A stretch of 64,000 nt of DNA. Origin: Rugamonas sp045984285 (GTDB lineage Bacteria > Pseudomonadota > Gammaproteobacteria > Burkholderiales > Burkholderiaceae_D). The stretch lies in assembly GCF_045984285.3 (NCBI RefSeq), contig NZ_JBJQIK030000002.1, forward strand, positions 434,001 to 498,000. The letters run 5' to 3'. Of this stretch, positions 8,944-17,275 are shown one piece after another. The notes under the pieces were generated by a model. That model did no database searches and was not told the DNA's origin. It was given only the letters and a program-made list of their open reading frames with translations. The position numbers and the translations under genes were made by a program. How positions within the stretch are numbered: the stretch's first letter is position 1; each line of letters opens with the position of its first letter.

Positions 8944-10875
8944 GTGGACAATAAGAAAATAGCGCCTGTAGCGCTGGCCATGAGCTTGGCGCTGGCGGCT
9001 GGTACAGCCTGCGCGGCGGACATGCCCCCCGGAGACATAGCCGACCTCTCGCTGGAGCAGCTGGAGAACATTGTCATTACCTCGGTGTCGCGCCAGGAAG
9101 AGCGGCTGGCGAATGCGGCCGCCAGCATCTTCATCATCAGCGCCAGCGATATCCGGCGCAGCGGCGTGCGCTCGATACCCGAAGCGCTGCGCCTGGCGCC
9201 CAACCTGCAGGTGTCGCGGGTGGACGCGCGCAACTATGCCATTACGGCGCGCGGCTTCAACAGCCCCTTCGAAAACAAGCTGCTGGTGATGATCGACGGG
9301 CGCAGCATCTATAGCCCGCTGTTCTCCGGCGTGTTCTGGGATGCCCAGGACGTGGTGATGGAGGATATCGAGCGCATCGAGGTGATCAGCGGGCCGGGCG
9401 CCACCATCTGGGGCGTGAATGCGGTAAACGGCGTGATCAACGTCATCACGCGTTCGGCCAAGGATACCCAGGATGGCCTGGCAACCGTGAGCGGCGGCAA
9501 GAGCGACCGGGACGGTACGGTGCGCTACGGCGGCAAGCTGGGCGGGGCAGGGCACTACCGCGCCTATGCGCGCACGGTGGAAGTGGACGATACCTACACG
9601 GCAGGCGGCACCAATACGCAAACCGGGTTCCGCCGCCGCCAGGCCGGCTTCCGTGCCGACTGGGATCTGGCGCAGGGCGGCCTGACCGTGTCCGGCGACG
9701 CCTACCAGGGCGCCCTGGGCCAGGCGGGGACGCGCGACATCAGGATCTCCGGCGCCAACCTGCTGAGCCGCTGGACGCGCAAGCTGTCCGACGAATCGGA
9801 CCTGCGGCTGCAACTGATTCTCGACCACACGGAGCGCAACCAGCCGAATGCCTTCATCGAGAAGCTGGACACGATGGAGCTGGAAGCGCAGCATGGCGCC
9901 CGCCTCGGCGACCGCCACAATCTGGCCTGGGGCGCCGGCTACCGTTTCTCGCGCGACCAGATCACCAACGCGCTGTCGGGCTTCCTGCCTGCGCATAAAG
10001 ACCTGCACTGGGCCAATGTGTTCGCGCAGGACGAGATTACGCTGCGCGACGACCTGCGCCTGACCCTCGGCATGAAGGTCGAACACAATACCTATACCGG
10101 CGCGGAATACCTGCCGGGCGTGCGCCTCGGCTGGTCGCTGGATCCCACCCAGCTGCTGTGGGCCAATGTGGCGCGCACGGTGCGCGCGCCATCGCGTATC
10201 GACCGCGATTTCTACGTGCCGGTTGTTCCGGTGATGGTCGGCGGCGTGCCGCGCTACGTCGTGGGCGGCGGCCCCGAATTCCAGTCCGAGGTGGCCAATG
10301 TGGCGGAGCTGGGCTACCGCATCCAGCCTTCGCCCCAGCTTTCGTTCTCGGCCACGGCTTACTACGCCCAGTATGACCGCCTGCGCACCCTGGAGCCGAA
10401 TACGGCGAACCTGCCGAATACCGGCCTGCAGGAATTCCGCAATATGGGCGATGGCCATGTGCGCGGCATCGAAATGTGGGGCCGCTGGCAACCGGTGGAC
10501 ACCTGGCGCCTGAACGCGGGCTTCGTGGTGCAGAGCGTGCGCTCCGGACTCAAGCCCGGCAGCAAGGACGCATCGGGCAGCAGCGGGCTGGCGACCAATG
10601 ACCCGCCCCGGCACTGGTTGCTGCGCTCCTCGCATGACCTGAGCGAGCAGACCCAGTTCGACTGGACCTTGCGTTATACGGGCGCGCTGCCCAATCCGCA
10701 TGTACCCGCATATTACGAGCTCGATATGCAGTGGATGTGGAAGCCCACACAGCATATCGACGTAGCGCTGATCGGCCAGAACCTGCTGCATGCCTCGCAT
10801 CCTGAATTTGGCGGAGCGGCCGGGCGCAGCTTGTATGAACGCAGCGCGCAGCTGAAACTCACGTGGCGGTTCTGA
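8944..10875 (+). CDS. TonB-dependent outer-membrane receptor
   Basis: About 643 residues. A signal peptide (KKIAPVALAMSLALAAG, cleaved after ACA) is followed by a plug domain (about 30-150, with RGFNSPFENKLLVMIDGRSI and VNAVNGVINVITR) and a 22-strand barrel ending in the aromatic motif KLTWRF. I chose GTG at 8944 because it gives a compact signal peptide; ATG at 8905 is the alternative and sits on a TATAAT (8901-8906) that may be the promoter. It imports some chelate or ligand through TonB energy; the substrate is unknown. It is followed after four bases by a YfiR-type gene and a hybrid kinase, suggesting a receptor-sensing module rather than plain nutrient uptake. Confidence 0.9.
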   Translation: MDNKKIAPVALAMSLALAAGTACAADMPPGDIADLSLEQLENIVITSVSRQEERLANAAASIFIISASDIRRSGVRSIPEALRLAPNLQVSRVDARNYAITARGFNSPFENKLLVMIDGRSIYSPLFSGVFWDAQDVVMEDIERIEVISGPGATIWGVNAVNGVINVITRSAKDTQDGLATVSGGKSDRDGTVRYGGKLGGAGHYRAYARTVEVDDTYTAGGTNTQTGFRRRQAGFRADWDLAQGGLTVSGDAYQGALGQAGTRDIRISGANLLSRWTRKLSDESDLRLQLILDHTERNQPNAFIEKLDTMELEAQHGARLGDRHNLAWGAGYRFSRDQITNALSGFLPAHKDLHWANVFAQDEITLRDDLRLTLGMKVEHNTYTGAEYLPGVRLGWSLDPTQLLWANVARTVRAPSRIDRDFYVPVVPVMVGGVPRYVVGGGPEFQSEVANVAELGYRIQPSPQLSFSATAYYAQYDRLRTLEPNTANLPNTGLQEFRNMGDGHVRGIEMWGRWQPVDTWRLNAGFVVQSVRSGLKPGSKDASGSSGLATNDPPRHWLLRSSHDLSEQTQFDWTLRYTGALPNPHVPAYYELDMQWMWKPTQHIDVALIGQNLLHASHPEFGGAAGRSLYERSAQLKLTWRF

Positions 10876-10879
10876 TCCG

Positions 10880-11482
10880 ATGACGACTGCTACGCTTTCC
10901 CACAACAAGGTGGCGGCGCCCGCCTTGCCCGGCTGGCTGGTGCTGCTGCTGGCCGCGCTGCTGGCCGGTTTCGGCCTCTCCTGCCTGGCCGGCGGCGCGC
11001 AGTCCGCGTTGCCGGGCGTGCCCACGCTGGAACGCAGCGTGAAGGCGGCCTATCTCTCGAAATTCCTCGGCTATGTGGATTTTGCCGAACCGGCGCCGAA
11101 TGCGCCGCTGCATGTGGGCGTGCTGGCGGCGGACGATATCGCCGCCGAGCTCACCCGCATCACGGCCGGACGACCGGTCAATGGACGGCCGGTGCTGGTG
11201 CGCCGCCTGCGCGACGGCGATGCGCTTGATGGGCTGGAGATGGTGTTCATCGGCGCCGACGCCACGCGCCCGGTGCAGGCCCTGCGCAATGCCGCCGAGA
11301 AGTCGGTGCTGAGCGTGACCGAAATGGACAATGGCCTGCAGCAGGGCGCCGTGATCAATTTCAGGCTGGTCGATAACCGCGTGCGCTTCGAAGTGTCGCT
11401 GCCGGCTGCCGAGAAAAGCGGCTTGCGCCTGAGCTCACGCCTGCTGTCCGTGGCCTACCATATTCAGAAGGACAAGCCTTAG
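10880..11482 (+). CDS. YfiR family (DUF4154) periplasmic protein
   Basis: This 200-residue protein has an N-terminal membrane segment (about 17-38) and a YfiR-like domain marked by KAAYLSKFLGYVDF near its start and GAVINFRLVDNRVRFEVS near its end. In Pseudomonas, YfiR is a periplasmic repressor of the diguanylate cyclase YfiN. In many betaproteobacteria related proteins sit between a TonB receptor and a sensor kinase, as here. It probably binds the kinase's periplasmic domain. The stop TAG shares its last base with the GTG start of the kinase, so translation is coupled. Confidence 0.85.
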   Translation: MTTATLSHNKVAAPALPGWLVLLLAALLAGFGLSCLAGGAQSALPGVPTLERSVKAAYLSKFLGYVDFAEPAPNAPLHVGVLAADDIAAELTRITAGRPVNGRPVLVRRLRDGDALDGLEMVFIGADATRPVQALRNAAEKSVLSVTEMDNGLQQGAVINFRLVDNRVRFEVSLPAAEKSGLRLSSRLLSVAYHIQKDKP

Positions 11483-13410
11483 TGTTCCCCTTGTTGAGGG
11501 CGGGCTCGGTGCGCGTCCGGTTGATCGTGATGGCGCTGGCAACCACATTCGTCGCATTGGTGACGATGTCGGCGGCCATGCTGGTCTACGACCTGAGCAC
11601 CTTCCAGCAGAACTGGATCGACGATCTCACCACGCAGGCCGAGATTGTCGCCACCGTTTCCGCCCCCGCCATCAGCTTCAACGACCCGGTGGCCGCGCGC
11701 CAGAACCTGGCGCTGCTGCGCGTGCGCCCGCAGATCCGGGCGGGCGCCATCTACAGCGCGAACGGCGCAATGTTCGCGGCCTATGCCCAGTCCTCGCTGG
11801 AAACCCCGGTCTTCCCCGACCGTCCCGGCGCGCTGGGCCACGACATCAAGGGCGGCCGCATGGTGGTCTACCACGCCATTATGGAGAACGGCGAGCGGGT
11901 GGGCACGGTCTACCTGAGCGCGCGCTACCGGCTGCTGGACCGCGTGAACAGCTACATCCTGATTCTGTTCGGTGTGATGGTGGGCAGCCTGCTGATGGCG
12001 GCGCTGACGGCAACGCGGCTGCAGGAGGCCATTACGCGGCCGCTGGCTGCTGTTACCGGCGTGGCGCGCGAGGTGATGCAGCGGCGCGACTTCTCGCTGC
12101 GCGTGCCGGGCCGGAGCAGCGGCGAGATCGGCACCCTGGTGGATGCCTTCAATGACATGCTGGCCGAGATCGGCCGCCGCGCCAATGCCCTGCAGGAGGC
12201 CAACCGCACGCTGGAACACGAGATGACGGTGCGCCAGTGCGCCGAGCGCGCCTTGCTGCTGGCGGACCGCCGCAAGGACGAATTCCTCGCCACGCTGGCC
12301 CACGAGCTGCGCAATCCGCTGGCGCCGATCCGCACCGGCCTTGATGTGATGCGCCTGAACCCGGACGACAAAGCGGCCGGTGAACGCGCGCGCGTCATCA
12401 TGGAGCGGCAGCTGAAGCAGATGGTGCGGCTGGTGGACGACCTGATGGACGTTTCGCGCATTAATACCGGCAAGCTCACCATCCGCCATGAGCAGGTCGA
12501 GCTGCATGCCTTCATCGGCGATGCGCTGGAAGTGGCGCGCGCCTACATCGAAGCGCAGGCGCACACGCTGGAGGTATCGCTGCCGGAAGAGAAGGTATAT
12601 GTGCTGGGCGACTCCACCAGGCTGGCGCAGATCGTGTCCAACCTGCTGAATAACGCGGCGAAGTACACCGGCCGTGGCGGCAGGATCACGCTGTCCGCTT
12701 CGGTGGCCGATGGCCAGCTCTCGCTCAGCGTGCGCGATAACGGCATCGGCATCGAGCCCGCGATGCTGGGCGATATCTTTGAGATGTTCATCCAGGCCGA
12801 CTCCTCGCTGGAGCGCACCACGGCCGGCCTGGGTGTGGGCCTGTCGCTGGCGCGCAGGCTGGTGGAGCTGCATGGCGGCTCCATCGTGGCGCACAGCGAG
12901 GGCAAGGGCCGGGGCAGCGAGTTCGTGCTGACGCTGCCCGTCATGGCGTCCGCCGCGGGTGTTGCGGCGCGCAGCGAACCCAGTCCGCTGGCGGCAGGGC
13001 CTTACCGCATTCTGCTGGCCGATGACAATATCGATTTCGTCAACGCCATCGGGGCCTTGCTGCGCACCATGGGGCATACCGTGCAGATCAGCCACGATGG
13101 CGCGCAGGCGCTGGCGGCGGCCGAAGCCTTTACGCCCGATTTTGCCTTCCTCGATATCGGCCTGCCGCACCTCAACGGCTACGACCTGGCGCGCGCGCTG
13201 CGCCGCATGCCCTTGCTAGACAAGACGGTGCTGGTGGCCGTCACCGGGTGGGGGCAGCAGAAAGACCGTCAGATGGCTTTCGATGCGGGCTTCCAGGGCC
13301 ATCTGGTCAAGCCGGTCAGCATCGAGCAGATTCTCGCCATTCTCGCCGGCGAACAGCAGGGCATGAAGCCCGCGCAGGGCAAAGGCAGCGCGCGTCAGCT
13401 GCCGCCGTAA
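11482..13410 (+). CDS. Hybrid sensor histidine kinase / response regulator
   Basis: A 642-residue membrane kinase. Two transmembrane helices (about 15-37 and 155-175) flank a periplasmic sensor of about 115 residues. A HAMP domain follows, then a HisKA domain with H274 (LAHELRNPLAPIR), an ATPase domain with N-box LLNNAAKY and G-box GLGVGLSLARRL, and a C-terminal receiver with D558 (FLDIGLP). There is no output domain, so the phosphate must pass to another protein. GTG start at 11482 overlaps the YfiR stop by one base. Third gene of the TonB receptor operon; its 3' end overlaps the convergent reductase gene by 16 bases. Confidence 0.93.
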   Translation: MFPLLRAGSVRVRLIVMALATTFVALVTMSAAMLVYDLSTFQQNWIDDLTTQAEIVATVSAPAISFNDPVAARQNLALLRVRPQIRAGAIYSANGAMFAAYAQSSLETPVFPDRPGALGHDIKGGRMVVYHAIMENGERVGTVYLSARYRLLDRVNSYILILFGVMVGSLLMAALTATRLQEAITRPLAAVTGVAREVMQRRDFSLRVPGRSSGEIGTLVDAFNDMLAEIGRRANALQEANRTLEHEMTVRQCAERALLLADRRKDEFLATLAHELRNPLAPIRTGLDVMRLNPDDKAAGERARVIMERQLKQMVRLVDDLMDVSRINTGKLTIRHEQVELHAFIGDALEVARAYIEAQAHTLEVSLPEEKVYVLGDSTRLAQIVSNLLNNAAKYTGRGGRITLSASVADGQLSLSVRDNGIGIEPAMLGDIFEMFIQADSSLERTTAGLGVGLSLARRLVELHGGSIVAHSEGKGRGSEFVLTLPVMASAAGVAARSEPSPLAAGPYRILLADDNIDFVNAIGALLRTMGHTVQISHDGAQALAAAEAFTPDFAFLDIGLPHLNGYDLARALRRMPLLDKTVLVAVTGWGQQKDRQMAFDAGFQGHLVKPVSIEQILAILAGEQQGMKPAQGKGSARQLPP

Positions 13411-14117
13411 CGTTCCGTACGGATTGCCTGCGCCGGCGTTCCCGCCGCCAGCAGCAGCTGCGCCGCCGTTTCCACGAAGCCGTTTGCGCCGCACAGGTAG
13501 CATTGCGGCGCGGCGTGCGGCCAGCGCTGCAGCAATTCCTGCAGCATGGCGGCGTCAAGCCGGCGCGTGTAGTCCTGCGGACGGGGTGACGCGCTGCGTG
13601 TGGCGGTGACGGCCAGCGTGAACCGCGGCTCGCTCTCCGCAAGCTCCAGCAGCTCATCGCGCCATGCCAGCTCGTGCCAGTGGCGGGCCGAATAGAACAG
13701 CATCAGCGGCGTGCGCGTTCCCGCATCGCGCCAGGCGCGGATGATGGACATCAGCGGCACCACGCCGGAGCCGCCGCCCATCAGCAATAGCGGCGCCGTG
13801 CCGTCCGGCGACCAGACGAAGTGGCCGCCTTGCGGACCGCGCACCTCGATCGTATCGCCGGGCAGGGCGACTTCATGGAACCACGGCGATACCTCGCCAT
13901 CCTCCAGCACTTCGACCGCCAGTTCGAAATGTTCCGCGCCCGGCGCAGAAGCGATGGAATAGCTGCGCTGCGCCGAGTAGCCGTCCGGCGCGGTCAGCTT
14001 GATATCGAGATACTGGCCCGCGGTGTGCCGTGCCAGCGGCGCCTGCAGGAAATAGCTGCGCATGCGCGGCGTCTGCTGCGCGATGCGGACAATGGCGGCG
14101 CTTTGCCAGGCGCTCAT
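13395..14117 (-). CDS. Ferredoxin-NADP reductase-like flavin oxidoreductase
   Basis: 240 residues of the ferredoxin reductase superfamily: an FAD-binding barrel with RSYSIAS at about 55-61, and an NAD(P)-binding half with GGGSGVVPLMSII and a terminal CGANGFVETAAQLLL. There is no iron-sulfur domain. ATG at 14117 overlaps the stop of the preceding molybdopterin enzyme by ATGA; the frame runs further upstream only inside that gene. The pair suggests that this enzyme passes electrons to or from the sulfite-oxidase-like protein, which is inference from context. Confidence 0.85.
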   Translation of the reverse strand: MSAWQSAAIVRIAQQTPRMRSYFLQAPLARHTAGQYLDIKLTAPDGYSAQRSYSIASAPGAEHFELAVEVLEDGEVSPWFHEVALPGDTIEVRGPQGGHFVWSPDGTAPLLLMGGGSGVVPLMSIIRAWRDAGTRTPLMLFYSARHWHELAWRDELLELAESEPRFTLAVTATRSASPRPQDYTRRLDAAMLQELLQRWPHAAPQCYLCGANGFVETAAQLLLAAGTPAQAIRTERYGGS

Positions 14118-14722
14118 TCGTCGCCGTCGTAGCGCTGTTCGCGCCAGGGATCGCCATACATGTGATAGCCGCGCAGCTCCCAGAAGCCGGCGGTATCGCG
14201 CTCCGTGAACTTCAGGCCCTTGATCCATTTGGCGCTTTTCCAGAAATACAGGTGGGGCACCAGCAGGCGCGCCGGCCCGCCATGTTCGGCCTCCAGCGGC
14301 GCACCGTTGTAGCGGGTCGCAATCATGGCCTTGCCGTTCGCCAGGTCGGCAAAGGGTACATTCGTATCGTATTCATCGTAGGACTGGGCCAGCACGAAGC
14401 CGGTTGGCGCGGCGATGCCGGCGGCGGCCAGCAGGTCGTCGATGGCCACGCCTTCCCATTCGGTATCGAACTTGCTCCAGGTGGTGACGCAGTGAATATC
14501 GCCACGCCAGGTGGTGCGCGGCAGCGCCTCGAATTCCTGCCAGCTCCAGCTGGCCAGCGGCTTCGCGCCGTGGCGCAAGGTAAAGCGCCAGTTCGCCAGG
14601 TCGATGGCGGGCGCCGGACCGAGTGACAGCACGGGAAAATCCTCTGTCTCATGCTGGCCGGGCGGCAGGCGGTGCGCGGTATCGGCGGCCGGGCGGCGGC
14701 CGGTAAATCCTCTGGTGCTCAT
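14114..14722 (-). CDS. Sulfite oxidase-like molybdopterin oxidoreductase
   Basis: A 202-residue protein of the sulfite oxidase molybdopterin-binding fold (the small stand-alone YuiH-like branch). The conserved cysteine expected to bind molybdenum is in GDIHCVTTWSKFD, and the C-terminal EHGGPARLLVPHLYFWKSAKW is a strong family signature. No twin-arginine signal is present, so it is probably cytoplasmic. AGGAG stands five bases before ATG at 14722, and this decides the start over the upstream ATG. It is the first gene of a two-gene operon with the flavin reductase. Its physiological substrate is unknown. Confidence 0.88.
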   Translation of the reverse strand: MSTRGFTGRRPAADTAHRLPPGQHETEDFPVLSLGPAPAIDLANWRFTLRHGAKPLASWSWQEFEALPRTTWRGDIHCVTTWSKFDTEWEGVAIDDLLAAAGIAAPTGFVLAQSYDEYDTNVPFADLANGKAMIATRYNGAPLEAEHGGPARLLVPHLYFWKSAKWIKGLKFTERDTAGFWELRGYHMYGDPWREQRYDGDE

Positions 14723-14819
14723 GCGGGCTCCTGTCATGGAAGGCCCCAGTGTAATCCGCGCGCGCCTCTTTTGCAGAAGTCGTTATGATGGGTTTGATAA
14801 CATTGTTCAGGAGCTAATG

Positions 14820-14987
14820 ATGAGTGTTAACACCGAACAGCCAGTGCCGGCAAGCGCGCATTCCACGCCGGATCCGGAAACGCCGCCGCCTGTGCCCGAG
14901 AAGGAGCCGCCGCCGGATATCCAGCCGGTGCCGGAGGCGCCTCCGGTGGAAGAACCGCGCGCCCCGCAGCCGCCGATCAAGGCTTAG
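14820..14987 (+). CDS. Small proline-rich protein (55 residues)
   Basis: Starts MSVNTEQPVPASAHS and continues as an acidic, proline- and glutamate-rich chain with PPPVPEKEPPPDI and APPVEEP. No signal peptide, membrane segment or cysteine is present, and it is likely disordered. AGGAG at 14809-14813 is well spaced from the second of two tandem ATGs. The last 11 bases overlap the end of a convergent, also proline-rich, small gene. Family not recognised. Confidence 0.6.
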   Translation: MSVNTEQPVPASAHSTPDPETPPPVPEKEPPPDIQPVPEAPPVEEPRAPQPPIKA

Positions 14988-15138
14988 GCGGTTCGGGCGG
15001 CTGGACTGGCGGCGGCTTGATGGTGCGCACCAGTTCTTCGGTTTCCTTCTCGCCCGGCGTTTTTTCGCCGCTGCCGATATCCGGCTCGTTCATCAGGTGG
15101 CCGCCGTCGGTGGCCCGGTCTGGTTTGTCCTGCTGCAT
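14977..15138 (-). CDS. Small acidic protein with proline-rich tail (53 residues)
   Basis: Begins MQQDKPDRATDGGHLMNEPD and ends in IKPPPVQPPEPPKP. GGAGGA stands five bases before the ATG at 15138, which selects this start over longer frames. It is probably disordered and cytoplasmic. Its 3' end overlaps the convergent proline-rich gene by 11 bases, so the proline-rich tails of the two are encoded by nearby opposite strands. Function unknown. Confidence 0.6.
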   Translation of the reverse strand: MQQDKPDRATDGGHLMNEPDIGSGEKTPGEKETEELVRTIKPPPVQPPEPPKP

Positions 15139-15324
15139 GGTGTCCTCCATAAGACGTAGAGCGACCGATGCTAGCAGCGCGCAAAGGAAGACGGCGCGGC
15201 TTTGGTGCGAAGAAATTGTTGCCACAGGGATACAAAGTGTCGTTTTTGTGCGGTGTGTCACAAGTGCGTCATCAAGCTGTTTTTATAATTGATTCATCCA
15301 TAAGCCATTTTTCAGGGAGCCATC

Positions 15325-15453
15325 ATGGGTAACTCGCTGCACAACAAGATCTACCTGGGCCGCCGCACCGATGCGGCATTGCGCGCAATCATCTGCGCCG
15401 GCGCGGTCGCCGGACTGGGCCTACTGCTGCTGACCTTGCGCGTCATTAAGTAA
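15325..15453 (+). CDS. Single-pass membrane microprotein (42 residues)
   Basis: ATG at 15325, TAA at 15451-15453. The N-terminal 20 residues are basic and polar (MGNSLHNKIYLGRRTDA). One hydrophobic helix follows (about 20-39, IICAGAVAGLGLLLLTLRV), ending in a short basic tail. AGGGAG lies before the start and a TATAAT at 15284-15289 is a plausible -10. Function unknown. Confidence 0.6.
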   Translation: MGNSLHNKIYLGRRTDAALRAIICAGAVAGLGLLLLTLRVIK

Positions 15454-15504
15454 GCTTGCCGCGGCCGGGCCGGGCGCGTACCATGATGGCCGCACAGGCG
15501 CATC

Positions 15505-15876
15505 ATGGATAAGGCAATGAAAAACGAGAAATTGAGTACGGACGAATATAACGCCCTGGCCGAGGTGGCCCAGGGCATCAAGGGCAAGCCCAGCGCCTGC
15601 GTGGGCCGCAACAGCAAGCGCCTGTCGGGCATCAAATTCATCAGCTTCGCCCGCGACGGGCGGATTTCGGTGACGGAGAAGGGCAAGGAAGCCCTGTTCC
15701 TGCGCCGCTGCGTACTGGCGCTGCGTACCCTGGCCGATACGCCGGGCGCCGCCATCGATGCCGATGTGGCGGCCTTGCTGGGCAAGAAATCGCATATCGC
15801 CGCCACCGAGGGCGGCTTCGCCATCACCCCCAAGGGCCTCGAATCGCTGGCCGATATCGAAGCCCAGGGGACTTGA
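15505..15876 (+). CDS. Conserved hypothetical protein
   Basis: A 123-residue soluble protein that I cannot assign to a family. The pattern of short helices, with RDGRISVTEKGKEALFLRR in the middle and EGGFAITPKGLESL at the end, resembles two small winged or ribbon-like repeats (the phrase 'xIT.KG.E.L' occurs twice), so a nucleic-acid-binding role is conceivable. A second in-frame ATG lies four codons in. The stop codon directly abuts the stop of the convergent peptidase gene. Confidence 0.65.
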   Translation: MDKAMKNEKLSTDEYNALAEVAQGIKGKPSACVGRNSKRLSGIKFISFARDGRISVTEKGKEALFLRRCVLALRTLADTPGAAIDADVAALLGKKSHIAATEGGFAITPKGLESLADIEAQGT

Positions 15877-17271
15877 TTACTGCGCCGGGCGGAAACCGTC
15901 GGCGCTGATTTCCAGCTCGGTCACTTCACCGTATTTCGCCGCAATCTTGCGGATATCGGCCGCCTTGCCGATCAGGACCATCTGCAGGTTCTTGCGCGGG
16001 AAATGCTTGTCCACCAGCTGGCGCACGCGTTCCGGCGTCAGGCTGTCGACGTCCTTCATGAAGTTGTCGATCTGCTCGCGGCCGAAGCCCAGCGCATACA
16101 TTTCGCCCAGCAGGCCGGCCAGCTGCTCGCTGGTTTCGAAGCGCGGCGGGTACTGGCCCTTCACATAAGCCTTGGCGGAATCCAGCGTGGCCTTGTCGAT
16201 GCCCTTGTCCCACAGGCGGTTGTAGGTCTTCAGCGCCAGGTCCAGCGCCGCTTCCGTTTTCGGCAGGGCGGTAAAGCTGGAGATGGCGAAAGTGCCCGCC
16301 TGCGCATTCGGCGAGAAGGCGCTGTTGGCGCCATAGGTCAGGCCGGAATTCACGCGCAGTTCATCGTTCAGCCAGGAAGTGAAGCGGCCGCCCAGCACCG
16401 TATTCAGCACCTGCAGCGGCACGTAGTCCGCGTCGTTGCGGGCGATGCCGGGACCGCCGATCAGGAAGGTGGTCTCGATCGCATCCGGCTTGTTCACCAG
16501 CCACACGCGCGGTTTGCTTGCGTCCACCTTGCCGTAGCCGGCGCTCTGCGGCGCCGGGCCTTCGGCTTTCCAGCCGCCGAACAGCGCTGAAATCTGCTGG
16601 CGCATCTCGTCCGTCTTGAAGTCGCCGACCACCACGATGGCTGCATTGTCCGGGCGGAAGTAACGTTGGTGGAAGCCTTTGACATCGCTTTGCTTCAGCG
16701 CCTCCATGCTGCTCACGGTGCCGCCGGCCGGATTGCCGTAGGCGCCGCTGCCGAACAGCATGCTGCGGTAGTAGGTGCCCGCCACCTGGCGCGGGCTTTC
16801 CTTGGCCTGTTTCAGGCCGCTCACCTTGCGGGCGCGCAGCTTGTCCAGTTCCGCCGCATCGAAGCCCGGCTGCTGCACGATCTCGGCGAACAGCGGCAGC
16901 AGGGCGCCGGTATCGGCTTTCGCGAAGTTGGCCTGCACGGTGCTGATTTCGGTGCTGCTGCCGCCCGCCAGCACGGCGCCACGGAAGTCGAAGGCCTGGT
17001 CGATATAGGCCTTGTTGTGCTTTTCGCTGCCCAGCAGGATGGCGTCGCCCGTCAGGTTGGCCAGGCCTGCCTGTGCCCCGTCGTTGACCGCGCCCGCCTT
17101 CACCACTGCGCGCACGGCGATCAGCGGTACTTCATGGCGTTCCATCAGGATCACCGTGAGGCCGTTCGGCAGGCGCGTGCTTTCGTAGGCGGGCAGGCGG
17201 AATTCCGCTGCACCGGCCGCGCCTGCGGCCAGCAGGCCAACGGCGAGGATGCTGCTAAAGAGATGCTTCAT
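15877..17271 (-). CDS. M16 peptidase homologue, probably non-catalytic subunit
   Basis: 464 residues with a signal peptide (MKHLFSSILAVGLLAAGAAG). The two M16 (insulinase / processing peptidase) half-domains are recognisable from TRLPNGLTVILMERHEVPL and the C-terminal SGLTYGANSAFSP. At the place of the zinc motif HxxEH the protein reads GLANLTGDAILLG, so the metal ligands are absent. Such inactive partners pair with an active M16 subunit, as in mitochondrial processing peptidase. The active subunit is encoded four bases upstream in the same operon. AAGGAGG precedes the start. Confidence 0.88.
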   Translation of the reverse strand: MKHLFSSILAVGLLAAGAAGAAEFRLPAYESTRLPNGLTVILMERHEVPLIAVRAVVKAGAVNDGAQAGLANLTGDAILLGSEKHNKAYIDQAFDFRGAVLAGGSSTEISTVQANFAKADTGALLPLFAEIVQQPGFDAAELDKLRARKVSGLKQAKESPRQVAGTYYRSMLFGSGAYGNPAGGTVSSMEALKQSDVKGFHQRYFRPDNAAIVVVGDFKTDEMRQQISALFGGWKAEGPAPQSAGYGKVDASKPRVWLVNKPDAIETTFLIGGPGIARNDADYVPLQVLNTVLGGRFTSWLNDELRVNSGLTYGANSAFSPNAQAGTFAISSFTALPKTEAALDLALKTYNRLWDKGIDKATLDSAKAYVKGQYPPRFETSEQLAGLLGEMYALGFGREQIDNFMKDVDSLTPERVRQLVDKHFPRKNLQMVLIGKAADIRKIAAKYGEVTELEISADGFRPAQ

Positions 17272-17275
17272 CGTG

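Noticed and set aside
8860..11025. 721-codon open frame opposite the TonB receptor
   Set aside because: Composition is that of a shadow frame; the receptor on the plus strand has a signal peptide, plug and barrel.
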